From: Spirosoma taeanense
GTDB lineage: Bacteria; Bacteroidota; Bacteroidia; Cytophagales; Spirosomataceae
DNA length: 64,000 nucleotides
Direction of reading: 5' to 3'
Assembly (NCBI RefSeq): GCF_013127955.1
Contig: NZ_CP053435.1
Coordinates: forward strand, 4,712,001 to 4,776,000
Part shown: one piece after another, positions 49,698 to 59,892 of the stretch
How the letters are laid out: every line of letters begins with the position of its first letter
Numbering within the stretch: the stretch's first letter is position 1
Notes under the pieces: model-generated
Seen by the model: only the letters and a program-made list of their open reading frames with translations
The model's database searches: none
What the model was told of the DNA's origin: nothing
Made by a program: the position numbers and the translations under genes

Positions 49698-52079
49698 TTA
49701 TTCGGTCCGTAAATTCTTGACGGGGTCCGTCAGCGCGGCCCGGTACGTTCGCCAGCCGATGGTTAGGCTACCAACCAGGAGCATGACGCCCAAACAACTG
49801 CCAAGCAGACCGACACTAATGTCGATATGGTGCGCAAATTCGTGCAGAAACAAACGCCCGGCTGCGTAACCCAGCGGCAGCGCGATGGCGCCCGCCAGCA
49901 GCAGTAACCGCACAAAATCCCGCGATAAAAGCGTAACGATCTGTGCGACATTTGCTCCCATTATTTTTCGGATGCCGACTTCCTTGATTCGGGTCGTCGT
50001 TGAATACGTAACCATTCCCAGCAAACCCAGGCAGGCAATCGACAGAGCCATGAACACCAGCAGGCCGGAAACTGACAGATCGTCGAGGTGCAGATGGTGG
50101 TTATAGAGTTCGTCATCGACCCATTGCCAGGTAAATGGCTCATGCGGATTGAGCTGCTTCCAGGCCTGTTCCAGCGCCGGAATCACGCCCACCCGGGCAC
50201 TCGGCTCAACCTTAACATTGAGGTAGTGAAACTCGTCGGGCTGGTAACGCAGCATCAGCGGACGTAACGGCTGGGAGAGATTCTGGTAGTTAAAATCCTG
50301 AAGTACGCCCGCTATCTGCACTTCGGTGCTATCGTCCAGCCACAGCAGTTGCCCCACGGCCGACTGGGCATTTTTGAACTTCAGGGCCGTAACCGCCTTT
50401 TCGTTCAGCAGCACGAAATACCCCGCCGAATCCGATACCGACCGGGGCAGGTTCTGACCAGCCAGGAAAGTAAGTCCCATATTGTCGACAAAATTGCGGT
50501 CGACCGAGTACATGTTAGACGGAATGTAGTTCCGGTTCCGATCCGGTGAAAGCCGTGTAAAGCCGCTGTGGAAACCCAGGGGACTGGAGGTAGCCGCCAC
50601 GCGCTGCACGCCTGGTAGCTGCGATACCGAGTGAGCCAGCCGCCGATAGTCTTTTGACGCAATGGAAATCGACAGGCTGTTTTCCCGGTCAAAACCGTAG
50701 GAAGCCGTAGCCATATACCGAAACTGCTGGTACATGACCGCCACGAATACCATAAACACCAGTGACACCACGAACTGCGCCACCATCAGGCCCTTCCGTA
50801 AACCCATACCCCGGAATAATTTCGGGCCCAACTGGCCGCGCAATACCTGAACCGGCTGGTAGTTCGACAAAACGCGGGCAGGCACCAGCCCCGCCACGAA
50901 GCCCGTCAGCAGGGCAAAGCCGAGGAAGAACAGCCATAACGTACCGTCGCGCTGAACAGTCTGCGTGCTGCGTAGTATCGATGGCAGCAACTCCATGGCG
51001 GTCAGGAAGACGTAAGCGAAGCCTAACGCCAGCATGGACAGCAGGACTGATTCGGCCATGAACTGCCCCACGATCTGGGCACGTAACGCACCAGCAACCT
51101 TCCGCACTCCCACCTCGCGGGCGCGGCTGAGCGAGCGGGCCAGCGTCAGGTTCACGTAGTTGAAACCTGCCAGCAACAGAATCACCAGCGCCAGACCGCC
51201 AACGGCCAGCAGACCGCCCAAAGTTGGCTCCCAGGTGCTGTTACGTAATTCTTCGCGGGCTGGCGAAATGCCGGACAGGACCTGGGACCGTAGCGTATAT
51301 GACTGATCGGCCTTAGGCCCCATTGCCTGTACACCCTGCGCCGATATGGCTGCCAGCGCCTTTTTAAACGACTGACGCGCCGTTCCTTCGCGGAGCAGCA
51401 CGTAGGTATAGGTCGAGGTAGTCCAGTGGCTTTTCCAGTCGGTCAGATGGGGTTCAAGTTGATGGCTTTGTTCCAGCAAAGGCACCGACGCCATGGACGC
51501 CAGGAGGTCAAAATGAAGATGCGATTTCAGTTTATCCGTGGCCAGGACGCCCGTAATGGTGAACGAGCCCCGGTCTTTCATGGAGAGCGTTCGGCCAACA
51601 GGATTGGCCTTCCCAAAAAACCGTTCGGCCGTTTGCTGCGACAGAACGACAGTGCGCGGCTCAATAGCGGGTCGGCCCAGGAGCAGCCGAAAACCAAACA
51701 GGGTATAGAAGTCCGGGTCGGCAAAGGCCCCGTCGGCGGGCAAGACTTTCTGGGCCGCCGTTATTTCACCGCTTAGGTTGTAATAGACGCGGGCGGTTTT
51801 TTCGACAAAACCGTAGTTCTTCTGCAGCGCTTCGGCAAGCGGTAACGGCGAAGTAGCCACCGCCGTTACGTCACCCTGCGGAGTAGTTACGTCCGTGATG
51901 ATGCGATACGTCCGGTCGGCGTGCGGATGGAAGGTGTCGTATTCGAGCGCGTCTTTTACCTGAATGAGCGCCAGCAAACATACCGTCATGCCCGTTGCCA
52001 GACCGAAAATATTGATGAATGAAAACAGCTTATGTTTCCACAAATTCCGCAGAGCTATTTTGACGTAGTTGTTGAACAT
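49698..52079 (-). CDS. ABC permease P2, two FtsX domains
   Basis: This 793-residue protein is the most divergent complete permease of the run. Its N-terminus FNNYVKIALRNLWKHKLFSF and first FtsX block (AGFNYVNLTLARSLSRAREVGVRKVAGAL) are regular. The second FtsX block uses TRIKEVGIRKIMGANVAQIV and the tail reads ALTDPVKNLRTE. The long periplasmic segments have little in common with the neighbours, as expected if each recognises a different client. Confidence 0.88.
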   Translation of the reverse strand: MFNNYVKIALRNLWKHKLFSFINIFGLATGMTVCLLALIQVKDALEYDTFHPHADRTYRIITDVTTPQGDVTAVATSPLPLAEALQKNYGFVEKTARVYYNLSGEITAAQKVLPADGAFADPDFYTLFGFRLLLGRPAIEPRTVVLSQQTAERFFGKANPVGRTLSMKDRGSFTITGVLATDKLKSHLHFDLLASMASVPLLEQSHQLEPHLTDWKSHWTTSTYTYVLLREGTARQSFKKALAAISAQGVQAMGPKADQSYTLRSQVLSGISPAREELRNSTWEPTLGGLLAVGGLALVILLLAGFNYVNLTLARSLSRAREVGVRKVAGALRAQIVGQFMAESVLLSMLALGFAYVFLTAMELLPSILRSTQTVQRDGTLWLFFLGFALLTGFVAGLVPARVLSNYQPVQVLRGQLGPKLFRGMGLRKGLMVAQFVVSLVFMVFVAVMYQQFRYMATASYGFDRENSLSISIASKDYRRLAHSVSQLPGVQRVAATSSPLGFHSGFTRLSPDRNRNYIPSNMYSVDRNFVDNMGLTFLAGQNLPRSVSDSAGYFVLLNEKAVTALKFKNAQSAVGQLLWLDDSTEVQIAGVLQDFNYQNLSQPLRPLMLRYQPDEFHYLNVKVEPSARVGVIPALEQAWKQLNPHEPFTWQWVDDELYNHHLHLDDLSVSGLLVFMALSIACLGLLGMVTYSTTTRIKEVGIRKIMGANVAQIVTLLSRDFVRLLLLAGAIALPLGYAAGRLFLHEFAHHIDISVGLLGSCLGVMLLVGSLTIGWRTYRAALTDPVKNLRTE

Positions 52080-52098
52080 GGGCGTAAAAGGTGGAGAG

Positions 52099-52175
52099 GG
52101 AGTACAGGGAGGGGGAAGAGAGGAGAGAATTGTTTATTCCGTTCGGCCCTCTCTTTCCCTTCTTCCTGTTACTCC
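52099..52175. repeat. Imperfect purine/pyrimidine inverted repeat between P3 and P2
   Basis: A purine-rich block (52086-52131, plus strand) and a pyrimidine-rich block (52146-52175) can pair imperfectly. The clearest part is 52099-52108 with 52165-52175, with one bulged base. The repeat covers the stop codon of P3 (52169-52171) and the gap before P2. It could form a long imperfect hairpin in the transcript. It lacks a proper T tract. Confidence 0.5.
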
Positions 52176-54607
52176 GTCCTAAGTGATTTGACCGGATTCA
52201 TCAGCGCAGCTTTGATACTTTGGAAACTGACCGTCAGTAAAGCAATCCCAATGGCCAGCAAACCTGCCAGCGCAAACATCCACCAGGCCAGGTCAATCTT
52301 GTAGGCAAAGTCCTGTAACCACCGATTCATGACGTACCAGGCGATGGGCGAGGCCAGCACAATGGCAATAACCACCAGCCGGAGGAAGTCTTTCGAGAGC
52401 AGCGCGACAATGCTGCCTACCGATGCACCCAGCACTTTCCGGACGCCTATTTCCTTGAACCGCTGCTGCACCATGAACGTAGCCAACCCGAACAAGCCTA
52501 AGCAGGCAATTAGAATGGAAAGCGACGTAAACAACCCGAAGAGCTTGCCAAAAATCTGCTCCGATCGGTACAGGTCCGCAAACTGCTCGTCGACCATCTG
52601 ATAATCAAAGGGCCACTCGGGCGCTAATCGCTGCCATTGGGTTTTGAGAAAGTCCAGCGAAGCCTCCATGTTTTCTGGCTGCACTCGCACAACGATACTT
52701 GAAAACTCGGTCGGCGCGATATGCAGCACGACCGGCTCTACTTTCTGGTAGAGCGACTTATAATTGAAATCGCGAACGACTCCTACTACTTTCCCTCGTT
52801 TTATAGAATCGGCGGGTGTTGGAGCGGGTGTCCACTTTTCCCAGATGATCTCTTTGCCGATGGCGTTGGCCGGCGTACCCCAGCCAAAGGTTTTGGCTGC
52901 CGTTTCATTGATGATGAACCCTTCTTCTGCATCCGTTCCGAATTTCCGGGAGAAGTTACGTCCGGCTACCACCTGCATGCCCATTGTAGACACGTAGTCA
53001 TGGTCAACCAGAAACATATTGGTCGAAATGTCCTTCTCCCGGCCCGGAATCCGAATGCCGTCGCCGGCGAACAGCCCACCTGGAATGCCGTAGCAGGCCG
53101 TAGCCGCCTTAATGTTCGGATTACGGAGCAGTTCTTCCTTGATGCTCTCGTACCCTTTGGCCATGGCATCGGTCCGTATGGGCAGGACAATGACCTGTTC
53201 GCGATTAAAGCCCAGGTCCTTTCGCTGGATGTAGTTAAGCTGGCTGAAAACAATGCCGGTCCCGATGATTAATGCCGTCGATACGGCAAACTGAAGGACA
53301 ACCAACGTTTTGCGGAGTGAGTATCCTCCGCTGTTATTATTCAGCACATCGCCCTTCAGAACCTTAATCGGGCGGAAGGCCGACAGAAAAAAGGCCGGAT
53401 ATAGACCCGCCAACAGACCCACCAGCAGCGTCGCTACCAGAACGCCACCAATAAAAGCGGGATTTAAGGCATCCAGAAAGGACAGATGCTTGCCCATCCA
53501 GTCATTGAACAGGTAAAGCCAGAACTGGGCAATCACGATACCTACCAGCAGGGCTAGCAGCGTAAGCAATACCGATTCGCCCAGGAACTGCCGGACTAGC
53601 TGACTCTGCCCGGCCCCGATAACCTTGCGTAATCCCACTTCCTTGGCCCGCTGCATGGATAGGGCCGTTGAGAGGTTCATGAAGTTGAAGCAGGCAATCA
53701 GCAGGGCAAACAGGGCAATGACGGCAAAGGCATAGACGTGATTGATGTTTCCTTTTTTAACTATGTCATATTCCAGGTTTGACGACCTCAGATAGATGTC
53801 CCGGAGCGGCTGCAATCTACTTTGATACTGGGTGCCTCCTCGTTTGGCTTCGTCCCGCATTTTTTCGATCGTAAATGCGGTTAGCTTAGGCTCAAAAGCG
53901 GTTACGTCATAGTTTTCGGGCAAGACGATATAGGTATAGAATTGCTGCCAGCCCCAGTTTTCCAACCGTTTAGACTCTACAATGGACCGTATGGTACTGA
54001 ATGCGCCGATACAGGTCGCTTTGAGATGCGAATGCTCGGGTACGTCCTGCATAACCCCTGTAATCCGCATTTTAAGGCCCCCGGCTACATCGAGCGTTTT
54101 GTTAAGCGGGTCTGCGCTACCAAAATATTTTTTCGCTATCGACTCGCTGATAACTACCGAGTTCGGCTCAGCCAGGGCTTTGGTCGGATTACCCCGTACG
54201 AGCGGAAACGAGAATACGTTAAAGAAGCTAGAGTCGACCAGCAGTACGTCTGGCTCCATAAATTTTTTGTCCGCAAAGCTGACCAGTACCTCTCCTCCAT
54301 TTCCCAGCGAGAATATGCGCACAGCCTCTTCAACCTCCGGAAAGGTCGCTTTCAGCGCGGGGCCGATAGCGGGCGGTGTCCGGGCCATGTCTACTTCGCG
54401 CCCTTCAGCCATCTTCATACTGGTAACTACCCGGTAAATCCGGTTGGCCTTCGCGTTAAACCGGTCGTATTGAAGCTCGTCCTGAATGAACAGAACGATA
54501 GCCAGGCAGCAGGCAAGGCCAATCGCTAACCCAACAATATTAATGAAGGTGAACGACTTATGCCGAAGCAGGTTGCGAAAGGCAATTTTTAGATAATTGC
54601 GTAACAT
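52169..54607 (-). CDS. ABC permease P3, two FtsX domains
   Basis: This 812-residue protein starts LRNYLKIAFRNLLRHKSFTF, with helix 1 at about 20-42 (INIVGLAIGLACCLAIVLFI). FtsX block 1 is ACFNFMNLSTALSMQRAKEV, then GLRKVIGAGQSQLVRQFLGES. FtsX block 2 includes RFKEIGVRKVLGASVGSIVAL and the tail is ALMNPVKSLRTE. ATG at 54607; a TTG three codons upstream is less likely. It ends in the imperfect inverted repeat before P2. Confidence 0.88.
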   Translation of the reverse strand: MLRNYLKIAFRNLLRHKSFTFINIVGLAIGLACCLAIVLFIQDELQYDRFNAKANRIYRVVTSMKMAEGREVDMARTPPAIGPALKATFPEVEEAVRIFSLGNGGEVLVSFADKKFMEPDVLLVDSSFFNVFSFPLVRGNPTKALAEPNSVVISESIAKKYFGSADPLNKTLDVAGGLKMRITGVMQDVPEHSHLKATCIGAFSTIRSIVESKRLENWGWQQFYTYIVLPENYDVTAFEPKLTAFTIEKMRDEAKRGGTQYQSRLQPLRDIYLRSSNLEYDIVKKGNINHVYAFAVIALFALLIACFNFMNLSTALSMQRAKEVGLRKVIGAGQSQLVRQFLGESVLLTLLALLVGIVIAQFWLYLFNDWMGKHLSFLDALNPAFIGGVLVATLLVGLLAGLYPAFFLSAFRPIKVLKGDVLNNNSGGYSLRKTLVVLQFAVSTALIIGTGIVFSQLNYIQRKDLGFNREQVIVLPIRTDAMAKGYESIKEELLRNPNIKAATACYGIPGGLFAGDGIRIPGREKDISTNMFLVDHDYVSTMGMQVVAGRNFSRKFGTDAEEGFIINETAAKTFGWGTPANAIGKEIIWEKWTPAPTPADSIKRGKVVGVVRDFNYKSLYQKVEPVVLHIAPTEFSSIVVRVQPENMEASLDFLKTQWQRLAPEWPFDYQMVDEQFADLYRSEQIFGKLFGLFTSLSILIACLGLFGLATFMVQQRFKEIGVRKVLGASVGSIVALLSKDFLRLVVIAIVLASPIAWYVMNRWLQDFAYKIDLAWWMFALAGLLAIGIALLTVSFQSIKAALMNPVKSLRTE

Positions 54608-54670
54608 AAGCAGCAAGGGTTAAGGATCGAGAGTTGGAATAAAGCGTAATGCTGGTGGAGCGTCTACAGC

Positions 54671-54892
54671 TTATTTCATTGACTGCAGCGACTTGAGTGG
54701 CGATTGCCACAGCATTTTTTGCAGACTGGGGTGAATGCTCTGGTAAGCCAGCGTCGTGTCGGCTTTGTAGAACGTATCGATATAATTAAAGCAAGCCTGC
54801 CGAACGCCCGTTACGTCGTCGGATTCGTTGCTTTGTGCAAATACGCTGACTGTGCAAAGTGTTAGTAGGGCGGATAGAATGGCTTTTTTCAT
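54671..54892 (-). pseudogene. Truncated NTF2/lumazine-binding-like secreted protein
   Basis: The 73-residue frame has a normal signal peptide (MKKAILSALLTLCTVSVFA). The opening of the putative lumazine-binding/NTF2-like family follows: VTGVRQACFNYIDTFYKADT, then TLAYQSIHPSLQK. The family normally runs to about 150 residues, but here it stops soon after at SPLKSLQSMK. No continuation is visible in other frames before P3. It is either a gene remnant or a shortened gene still translated. It lies between P4 (42 bases) and P3 (63 bases). Confidence 0.55.
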
Positions 54893-54934
54893 GATATTAC
54901 GTAATACAGAGTGTGCAATCTTGTTAGGGGCAAC

Positions 54935-57409
54935 CTATTCAGCCCGAAGCGATTTCACCGGGTCCATTCGGGCGGCTCGGATACTTTGGAACGATACCGT
55001 AAGGAAGGCAATCAGAATCGCCAGCCCACCCGCGATCACGAACACCCACCACGGAATGTCGATGCGGTAGGCAAACTCCTGTAACCAACGGTTCATGGCA
55101 TACCAGGCCAGGGGTGAGGCAATCAGAATGGCAATCAGAACCAGTTTGAGAAAATCGTTCGACAGCAGCATCACGATATTGCCCACGCTAGCCCCCAGCA
55201 CTTTCCGAACGCCAATCTCCTTAGTGCGCTGCTGGGCGGCAAAGGCGGCCAGGCCGAATAGCCCCAGACACGAAATCAGGATAGAGATGATCGTGAACGT
55301 GCGGACAATCTGCGAGGTCTGGACTTCAGCCTGGTAGTTCTTCTGGAAATCTTCGTTTAGGAACGTAAACTCGAACGGTTCGTCGGGGCTGACCGATTTC
55401 CATTTCTGTTCCAGAAAAGCCAGCACAGGCTGCATATCGGCTGCATTCACGTGCACGATAATGTAGTTGAAGTTAGGGCGCGGATTCAGCATAAATGCGA
55501 ACGGCTCAATACGCTTGTGCAAGTCTTCGAAATGAAAGTCTTTCACTACCCCGACAATCTCAAACGGTGTAGTTTCGCCCTGCCACGTAAAGTTGAGTCG
55601 CTGCCCAATGGCTTTGTTGTCCGCAATCTGAAACTTACTTAAGGTCGCTTCGTTGACGATAATCCGGTTGTTGGTATCGCCCGGAAACGTCCGTGAGAAC
55701 AGACGGCCCTCTTTCAGCTTAACGCCCACGGTTTGCAGATAGTCAAAATCAACGCGGTTCGTGCGGATGTCGTGTCCCTGCTCAACCGTCTGGTCGGGCC
55801 GGTGAAAGACCATATCGCTGTAATTGGGAATACCCGGATAGAACTGTGTACCAGCGGCCGAAACAACCTGGTTGTTCCGTAGAATCTCGCTTCGGAAGGC
55901 GGTATATACACTCCGTGATTCAGCGCTTCGGAAGGGTATGGCTATCTGCTGGTCCTGCGTAAAACCCAGCGGTTTCTCACGCAGGTAGCGCATCTGCTCC
56001 TGAATCACGAACGAAGCCAGCACCAGCGCCACCGACACCATAAACTGAAACACGACCAACCCCCGACGTAAGGCCACTACCGACAGCGAGTTAGTTACGC
56101 CACCGGCCTGAGCGCCCCCTTTCAGGACGCGGGCCGGATTGAACATCGACAGGTAAAAGGCCGGATAGCTGCCCGCCACGAGCCCTGTAGCCAGCGCCAG
56201 ACCAAGGAAAAGAAGCAGAATCGGCGGCTCGAACATCTCCAGCACCGACAGAGTTTTGCCGGTTAGCTGGTTAAACAGGCCCATACAAATCGCGACCAAC
56301 GCCAGCGCAATCAGTAAGGCCAGCAAGGTGAGCACCATCGACTCGCCCAGGAACTGGCGAATCAGCGCCCCCTGCTCGGCACCCATCACCTTCCGAACGC
56401 CGACTTCGGCCGCCCGCTTTGCCGAGCGCGCTGTACTCAGGTTCATAAAGTTGATGCAGGCGATCAGCAACGTAAACAACGCGATGGACCCCAGAATGTA
56501 CAGATAGATCATGCTGCTGGTGGGCGTAACCACCGACTGGAACCCATTGTAGAGATGTAAATCAGGCACCGGAACCAGAAACAGCTGCCGGTCGAAGCCA
56601 ACCGATTTCAGGTCGGCCCGGGCGTATTTTTCGATGAACGCCGGAAATTTTTCCGCTAACGGCTTCGGGTCGGCGGGTTTACCGCCCACGGGCTGCAGCC
56701 GCAGGTAGGTCAGAAACATGTTGTTATTGGCGAAGTCCAGTCGTCCTTCGCGCAGGAAGCTACCGATGCCCCCGGCAGATAGCGGCAGAAAGAAGCGGGC
56801 GTCGATGTGCGAGTGAGCGGCTGCATTCCGGTAAACACCCGTTACCTTGAATTCTTCCCCGTTACCAGCCTCGCCACCGATCCGGATGATGCGGCCGAGG
56901 GCGGCTGTATTCCCAAACAGTTTTTGGGCAACCTCGTCCGAAAGCACGACGGAGTGCGGATCGTTCAGGGCCGTTTTGGGATTACCTTCGGTGAACTGAT
57001 AGGAAAACAGATCAAAAAAGGTCGAGTCAACCTGATACCCTTTCGGTTCGTAGAACGACAATAGCGGCTTACCCGGCTCACGCACCTGTAGCAGAGCTTT
57101 GTCGTCCGTAGCAAACAGGCGGGCCATCTGGGCGACCTCCGGATACTCTGCTTCGAGCGCTGGCCCATACGGTGCCGAAGCCATTGGAAACTCCTGCCCC
57201 GAACTCTGACCAACGGTCGCCTTTGAACCGACCAGATACAGGTTGTCGGCATGCTGATGATGCTTGTCGAACGAGAGTTCACTGCGGATATAGAGCAGTA
57301 ATAGCATGCAGCAGGATAAACCAACCGACAATCCCAGAATGTTGATGGCCGAAAAGGATTTGCTGTGGAGCAGATTGCGGAAGGCAATTTTCAGATAATT
57401 GCGTAACAT
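54935..57409 (-). CDS. ABC permease P4, two FtsX domains
   Basis: This 824-residue protein is the longest of the run. It starts LRNYLKIAFRNLLHSKSFSA with a Cys-Cys pair in helix 1 (LSCCMLLLLYI). FtsX block 1 is ACINFMNLSTARSAKRAAEV, then GVRKVMGAEQGALIRQFLGES. Block 2 contains RTKEIGVRKVLGASVGNIVML and the tail reads AARMDPVKSLRAE, differing from the usual LRTE. It lies 37 bases downstream of P5. Confidence 0.88.
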   Translation of the reverse strand: MLRNYLKIAFRNLLHSKSFSAINILGLSVGLSCCMLLLLYIRSELSFDKHHQHADNLYLVGSKATVGQSSGQEFPMASAPYGPALEAEYPEVAQMARLFATDDKALLQVREPGKPLLSFYEPKGYQVDSTFFDLFSYQFTEGNPKTALNDPHSVVLSDEVAQKLFGNTAALGRIIRIGGEAGNGEEFKVTGVYRNAAAHSHIDARFFLPLSAGGIGSFLREGRLDFANNNMFLTYLRLQPVGGKPADPKPLAEKFPAFIEKYARADLKSVGFDRQLFLVPVPDLHLYNGFQSVVTPTSSMIYLYILGSIALFTLLIACINFMNLSTARSAKRAAEVGVRKVMGAEQGALIRQFLGESMVLTLLALLIALALVAICMGLFNQLTGKTLSVLEMFEPPILLLFLGLALATGLVAGSYPAFYLSMFNPARVLKGGAQAGGVTNSLSVVALRRGLVVFQFMVSVALVLASFVIQEQMRYLREKPLGFTQDQQIAIPFRSAESRSVYTAFRSEILRNNQVVSAAGTQFYPGIPNYSDMVFHRPDQTVEQGHDIRTNRVDFDYLQTVGVKLKEGRLFSRTFPGDTNNRIIVNEATLSKFQIADNKAIGQRLNFTWQGETTPFEIVGVVKDFHFEDLHKRIEPFAFMLNPRPNFNYIIVHVNAADMQPVLAFLEQKWKSVSPDEPFEFTFLNEDFQKNYQAEVQTSQIVRTFTIISILISCLGLFGLAAFAAQQRTKEIGVRKVLGASVGNIVMLLSNDFLKLVLIAILIASPLAWYAMNRWLQEFAYRIDIPWWVFVIAGGLAILIAFLTVSFQSIRAARMDPVKSLRAE

Positions 57410-57446
57410 AGTTAGTTGGGTTAGGGTGCCAGGGCTGAATCCTGGA

Positions 57447-59879
57447 CTATTCCGTTCGCAGCGATTTCACGGGGTTCGTCAGAGCTGCTTTTATGCTCTG
57501 GAAACTCACCGTCAGCAGGGCGATGCCGACTGCCAGTGCCCCGGCCGTGACGAATACCCACCACGGAATGGCGATACGATAGGCGAAGTCCTGTAGCCAC
57601 CAATTCATAGCGTACCAGGCAATGGGCGAAGCAATCAGAATGGCGATCAGCACCAGCTTCAGAAAATCGGTGGAGAGCAGGGCCACGATGCTGGTTACGC
57701 TGGCGCCCAGCACCTTCCGGACGCCAATCTCCTTGGTGCGCTGTTCGGCCGTGAACGTCGCCAGACCAAACAGTCCCAGACAGGCCACGAAAATGGTTAG
57801 TCCGGCGAAAATGCCCAGGACACGCCCGATTTTCTGCTCCGACAGGTACGTTTCCCGGAACCGGTCGTCGAGGAACGAATAAACGAAGGGCCGTTCAACC
57901 CCAAGCTCAGACCATTGCTGTTTCAGGGTGGCTAGTAAGTCAGCGATGTCCCTGGTTCTAACTTTAGCGATCAGCGTACCCGACGATCGGCTCAGGACCA
58001 TCACAAGCGGGGTAATTCGCTCGTGCAGGGATTTAAAGTGAAAGTCCCGGACTACGCCAATGACGCGGTAAGTTTTGCCGCGTCCTTCATTATCGACGTT
58101 CGTCAGTATGTGGTTAAGGGCACCGCCCTTCCAGCCAAATGTCTTTGCCGCCGTCTCATTGATAATTACCCCCGTTGAATCGGTGCCGTAGGCTTCGGAG
58201 AAATTGCGGCCGGCGGCCATCCGGATGCCCAGGGTTGGAATGTAGTCGTAATCCACATCGTAGCGGAGTGTTTTAACGATCTGGCTGGTGTTGGCTTCGG
58301 GATAAACAAAGAAGTTGTTATTCTGCGAGGGGCCGGCTGGCAGATAGCCGGACATACTTACGCTCACCGCCCGGCGATCTTGCCGTAACAGTTCCTTGAA
58401 TACCGCTTCTTTCTGACCCAGGGCCCCTGTTTCAGGCAGGATCAGGACCTGTTCTTTGTCGTACCCTAATTTCTTGTTCTGGATGTAGCTGAGCTGCTGG
58501 TAAACGACTGCCGCCCCGACCATCAGCGTAATGGAGATAAAAAACTGAAACACCACCAGACCGCTGCGTAAGCTGATACCCGACCGACCGGAGTTGCTGC
58601 TCCAGGTAAACTTACCTTTCAGGACAGAGACCGGCCGGAACGACGACAGCACAAAAGCCGGATAACTCCCCGCCAGAAGCCCGACCAGCAAGCCAAACAG
58701 CAACAGAACTGGCAACAGCCAGGGCTGAGCCCCAAAATTCAAGGTCAGATTCTTTCCGGCGAGGTCGTTGAACAGGGGCAGGGCCAGATAAACCAGCCCG
58801 ACGGCCAGCAGAAGCGCTATAGCCGTCAGCAGCGTTGATTCAATCAGGAACTGGCTGGTCAACGCCAGACGCTCTGACCCCAGCACCTTCCGGATGCCGA
58901 CCTCCCGGGCCCGCTTCGAGGCTCCGGCCGTTGACAGGTTCATGAAGTTGATACAGGCAATCAGCAGCATAAACAAGGCGACCGCCCCGAAAAGATAGAC
59001 GTAACGAATATCGCCCGGTGTTCCCAGATCAAACGCAAAATCTGAACGCAGGTGAATGTCCGTCAGTGGTTGCAGAAACAGACCAAGGTGGTTACCCTTC
59101 TGGCGAAATTGGGCCAGGCTCATACCGAAGGCTTTCTGCAGTTGGGGAGCCATATACTTTTCGACAACCTGCGGCAGTTTGGCTTCCAATTGCTTATAGT
59201 CATATCCTTCCGGCAGCACCAGATACGTAAAGTATTCGGAGGTCATCCAGGAAGGTGCGCTGGCATCGGGCAGACTGGCCATCGACACAAAGAGGTCGTA
59301 GTGAAAATGTGAATTAGCCGGTATGTCGGCCAGTACGCCGGTAACTTTACAGGCCGTATTCCAACCTTTCAGGTTCAGCAGTTTACCCATCGGGTCGGCA
59401 TCGCCGAAATACTTCCGGGCGATCGTCTGCGTCAGGACGATGGTATTGGGCTGAGCCAGCGCGGTTTTCGGGTCGCCCCGGAGCAGTGGAAGCGTAAATA
59501 CCTGAAACAGCGTCGAGTCGGCATACGCCATCTTCTCTTCGTTGAACCGATTCTCCCCGATCGTAACGAGGGGCAAACCGCCGGGCCGCAGGCGGGTAGC
59601 GGTCTGCACTTCCGGGTAGTCGGCCAGCAGTGTCTGCGCCGTGGGCGGCATTACGTGCGCTTCGTTGATCTTTCCGCCTTCCGTAGCGCCCCGAAACACG
59701 ACCCGCACGATCCGGTCGGCCTTCTCGTTAAAGCGGTCGTAGCTTAGTTCGTCGAGCACATAGAGGCTAATCAGCAGACACGTAGCCAGACCAAGTGCTA
59801 ACCCGGCAATATTGATCGCCGAAAAGGCGCGGTTACGAACCAGATTCCGCCAGGCAATTTTAATGTAATTCCGTACCAT
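57447..59879 (-). CDS. ABC permease P5, two FtsX domains
   Basis: This 810-residue protein starts VRNYIKIAWRNLVRNRAFSA. FtsX block 1 is ACINFMNLSTAGASKRAREV, then GIRKVLGSERLALTSQFLIES. Block 2 has RTKEIGVRKVLGASVTSIVAL and the tail is ALTNPVKSLRTE. It starts 13 bases after P6 stops, so the two are almost certainly cotranscribed. Confidence 0.88.
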   Translation of the reverse strand: MVRNYIKIAWRNLVRNRAFSAINIAGLALGLATCLLISLYVLDELSYDRFNEKADRIVRVVFRGATEGGKINEAHVMPPTAQTLLADYPEVQTATRLRPGGLPLVTIGENRFNEEKMAYADSTLFQVFTLPLLRGDPKTALAQPNTIVLTQTIARKYFGDADPMGKLLNLKGWNTACKVTGVLADIPANSHFHYDLFVSMASLPDASAPSWMTSEYFTYLVLPEGYDYKQLEAKLPQVVEKYMAPQLQKAFGMSLAQFRQKGNHLGLFLQPLTDIHLRSDFAFDLGTPGDIRYVYLFGAVALFMLLIACINFMNLSTAGASKRAREVGIRKVLGSERLALTSQFLIESTLLTAIALLLAVGLVYLALPLFNDLAGKNLTLNFGAQPWLLPVLLLFGLLVGLLAGSYPAFVLSSFRPVSVLKGKFTWSSNSGRSGISLRSGLVVFQFFISITLMVGAAVVYQQLSYIQNKKLGYDKEQVLILPETGALGQKEAVFKELLRQDRRAVSVSMSGYLPAGPSQNNNFFVYPEANTSQIVKTLRYDVDYDYIPTLGIRMAAGRNFSEAYGTDSTGVIINETAAKTFGWKGGALNHILTNVDNEGRGKTYRVIGVVRDFHFKSLHERITPLVMVLSRSSGTLIAKVRTRDIADLLATLKQQWSELGVERPFVYSFLDDRFRETYLSEQKIGRVLGIFAGLTIFVACLGLFGLATFTAEQRTKEIGVRKVLGASVTSIVALLSTDFLKLVLIAILIASPIAWYAMNWWLQDFAYRIAIPWWVFVTAGALAVGIALLTVSFQSIKAALTNPVKSLRTE

Positions 59880-59892
59880 GAGCTGTAAAGGT

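Noticed and set aside
52092..52116. G-quadruplex in the purine tract between P3 and P2
   Set aside because: Only three runs of three or more G with a short fourth run are present, so a stable intramolecular quadruplex is not well supported.
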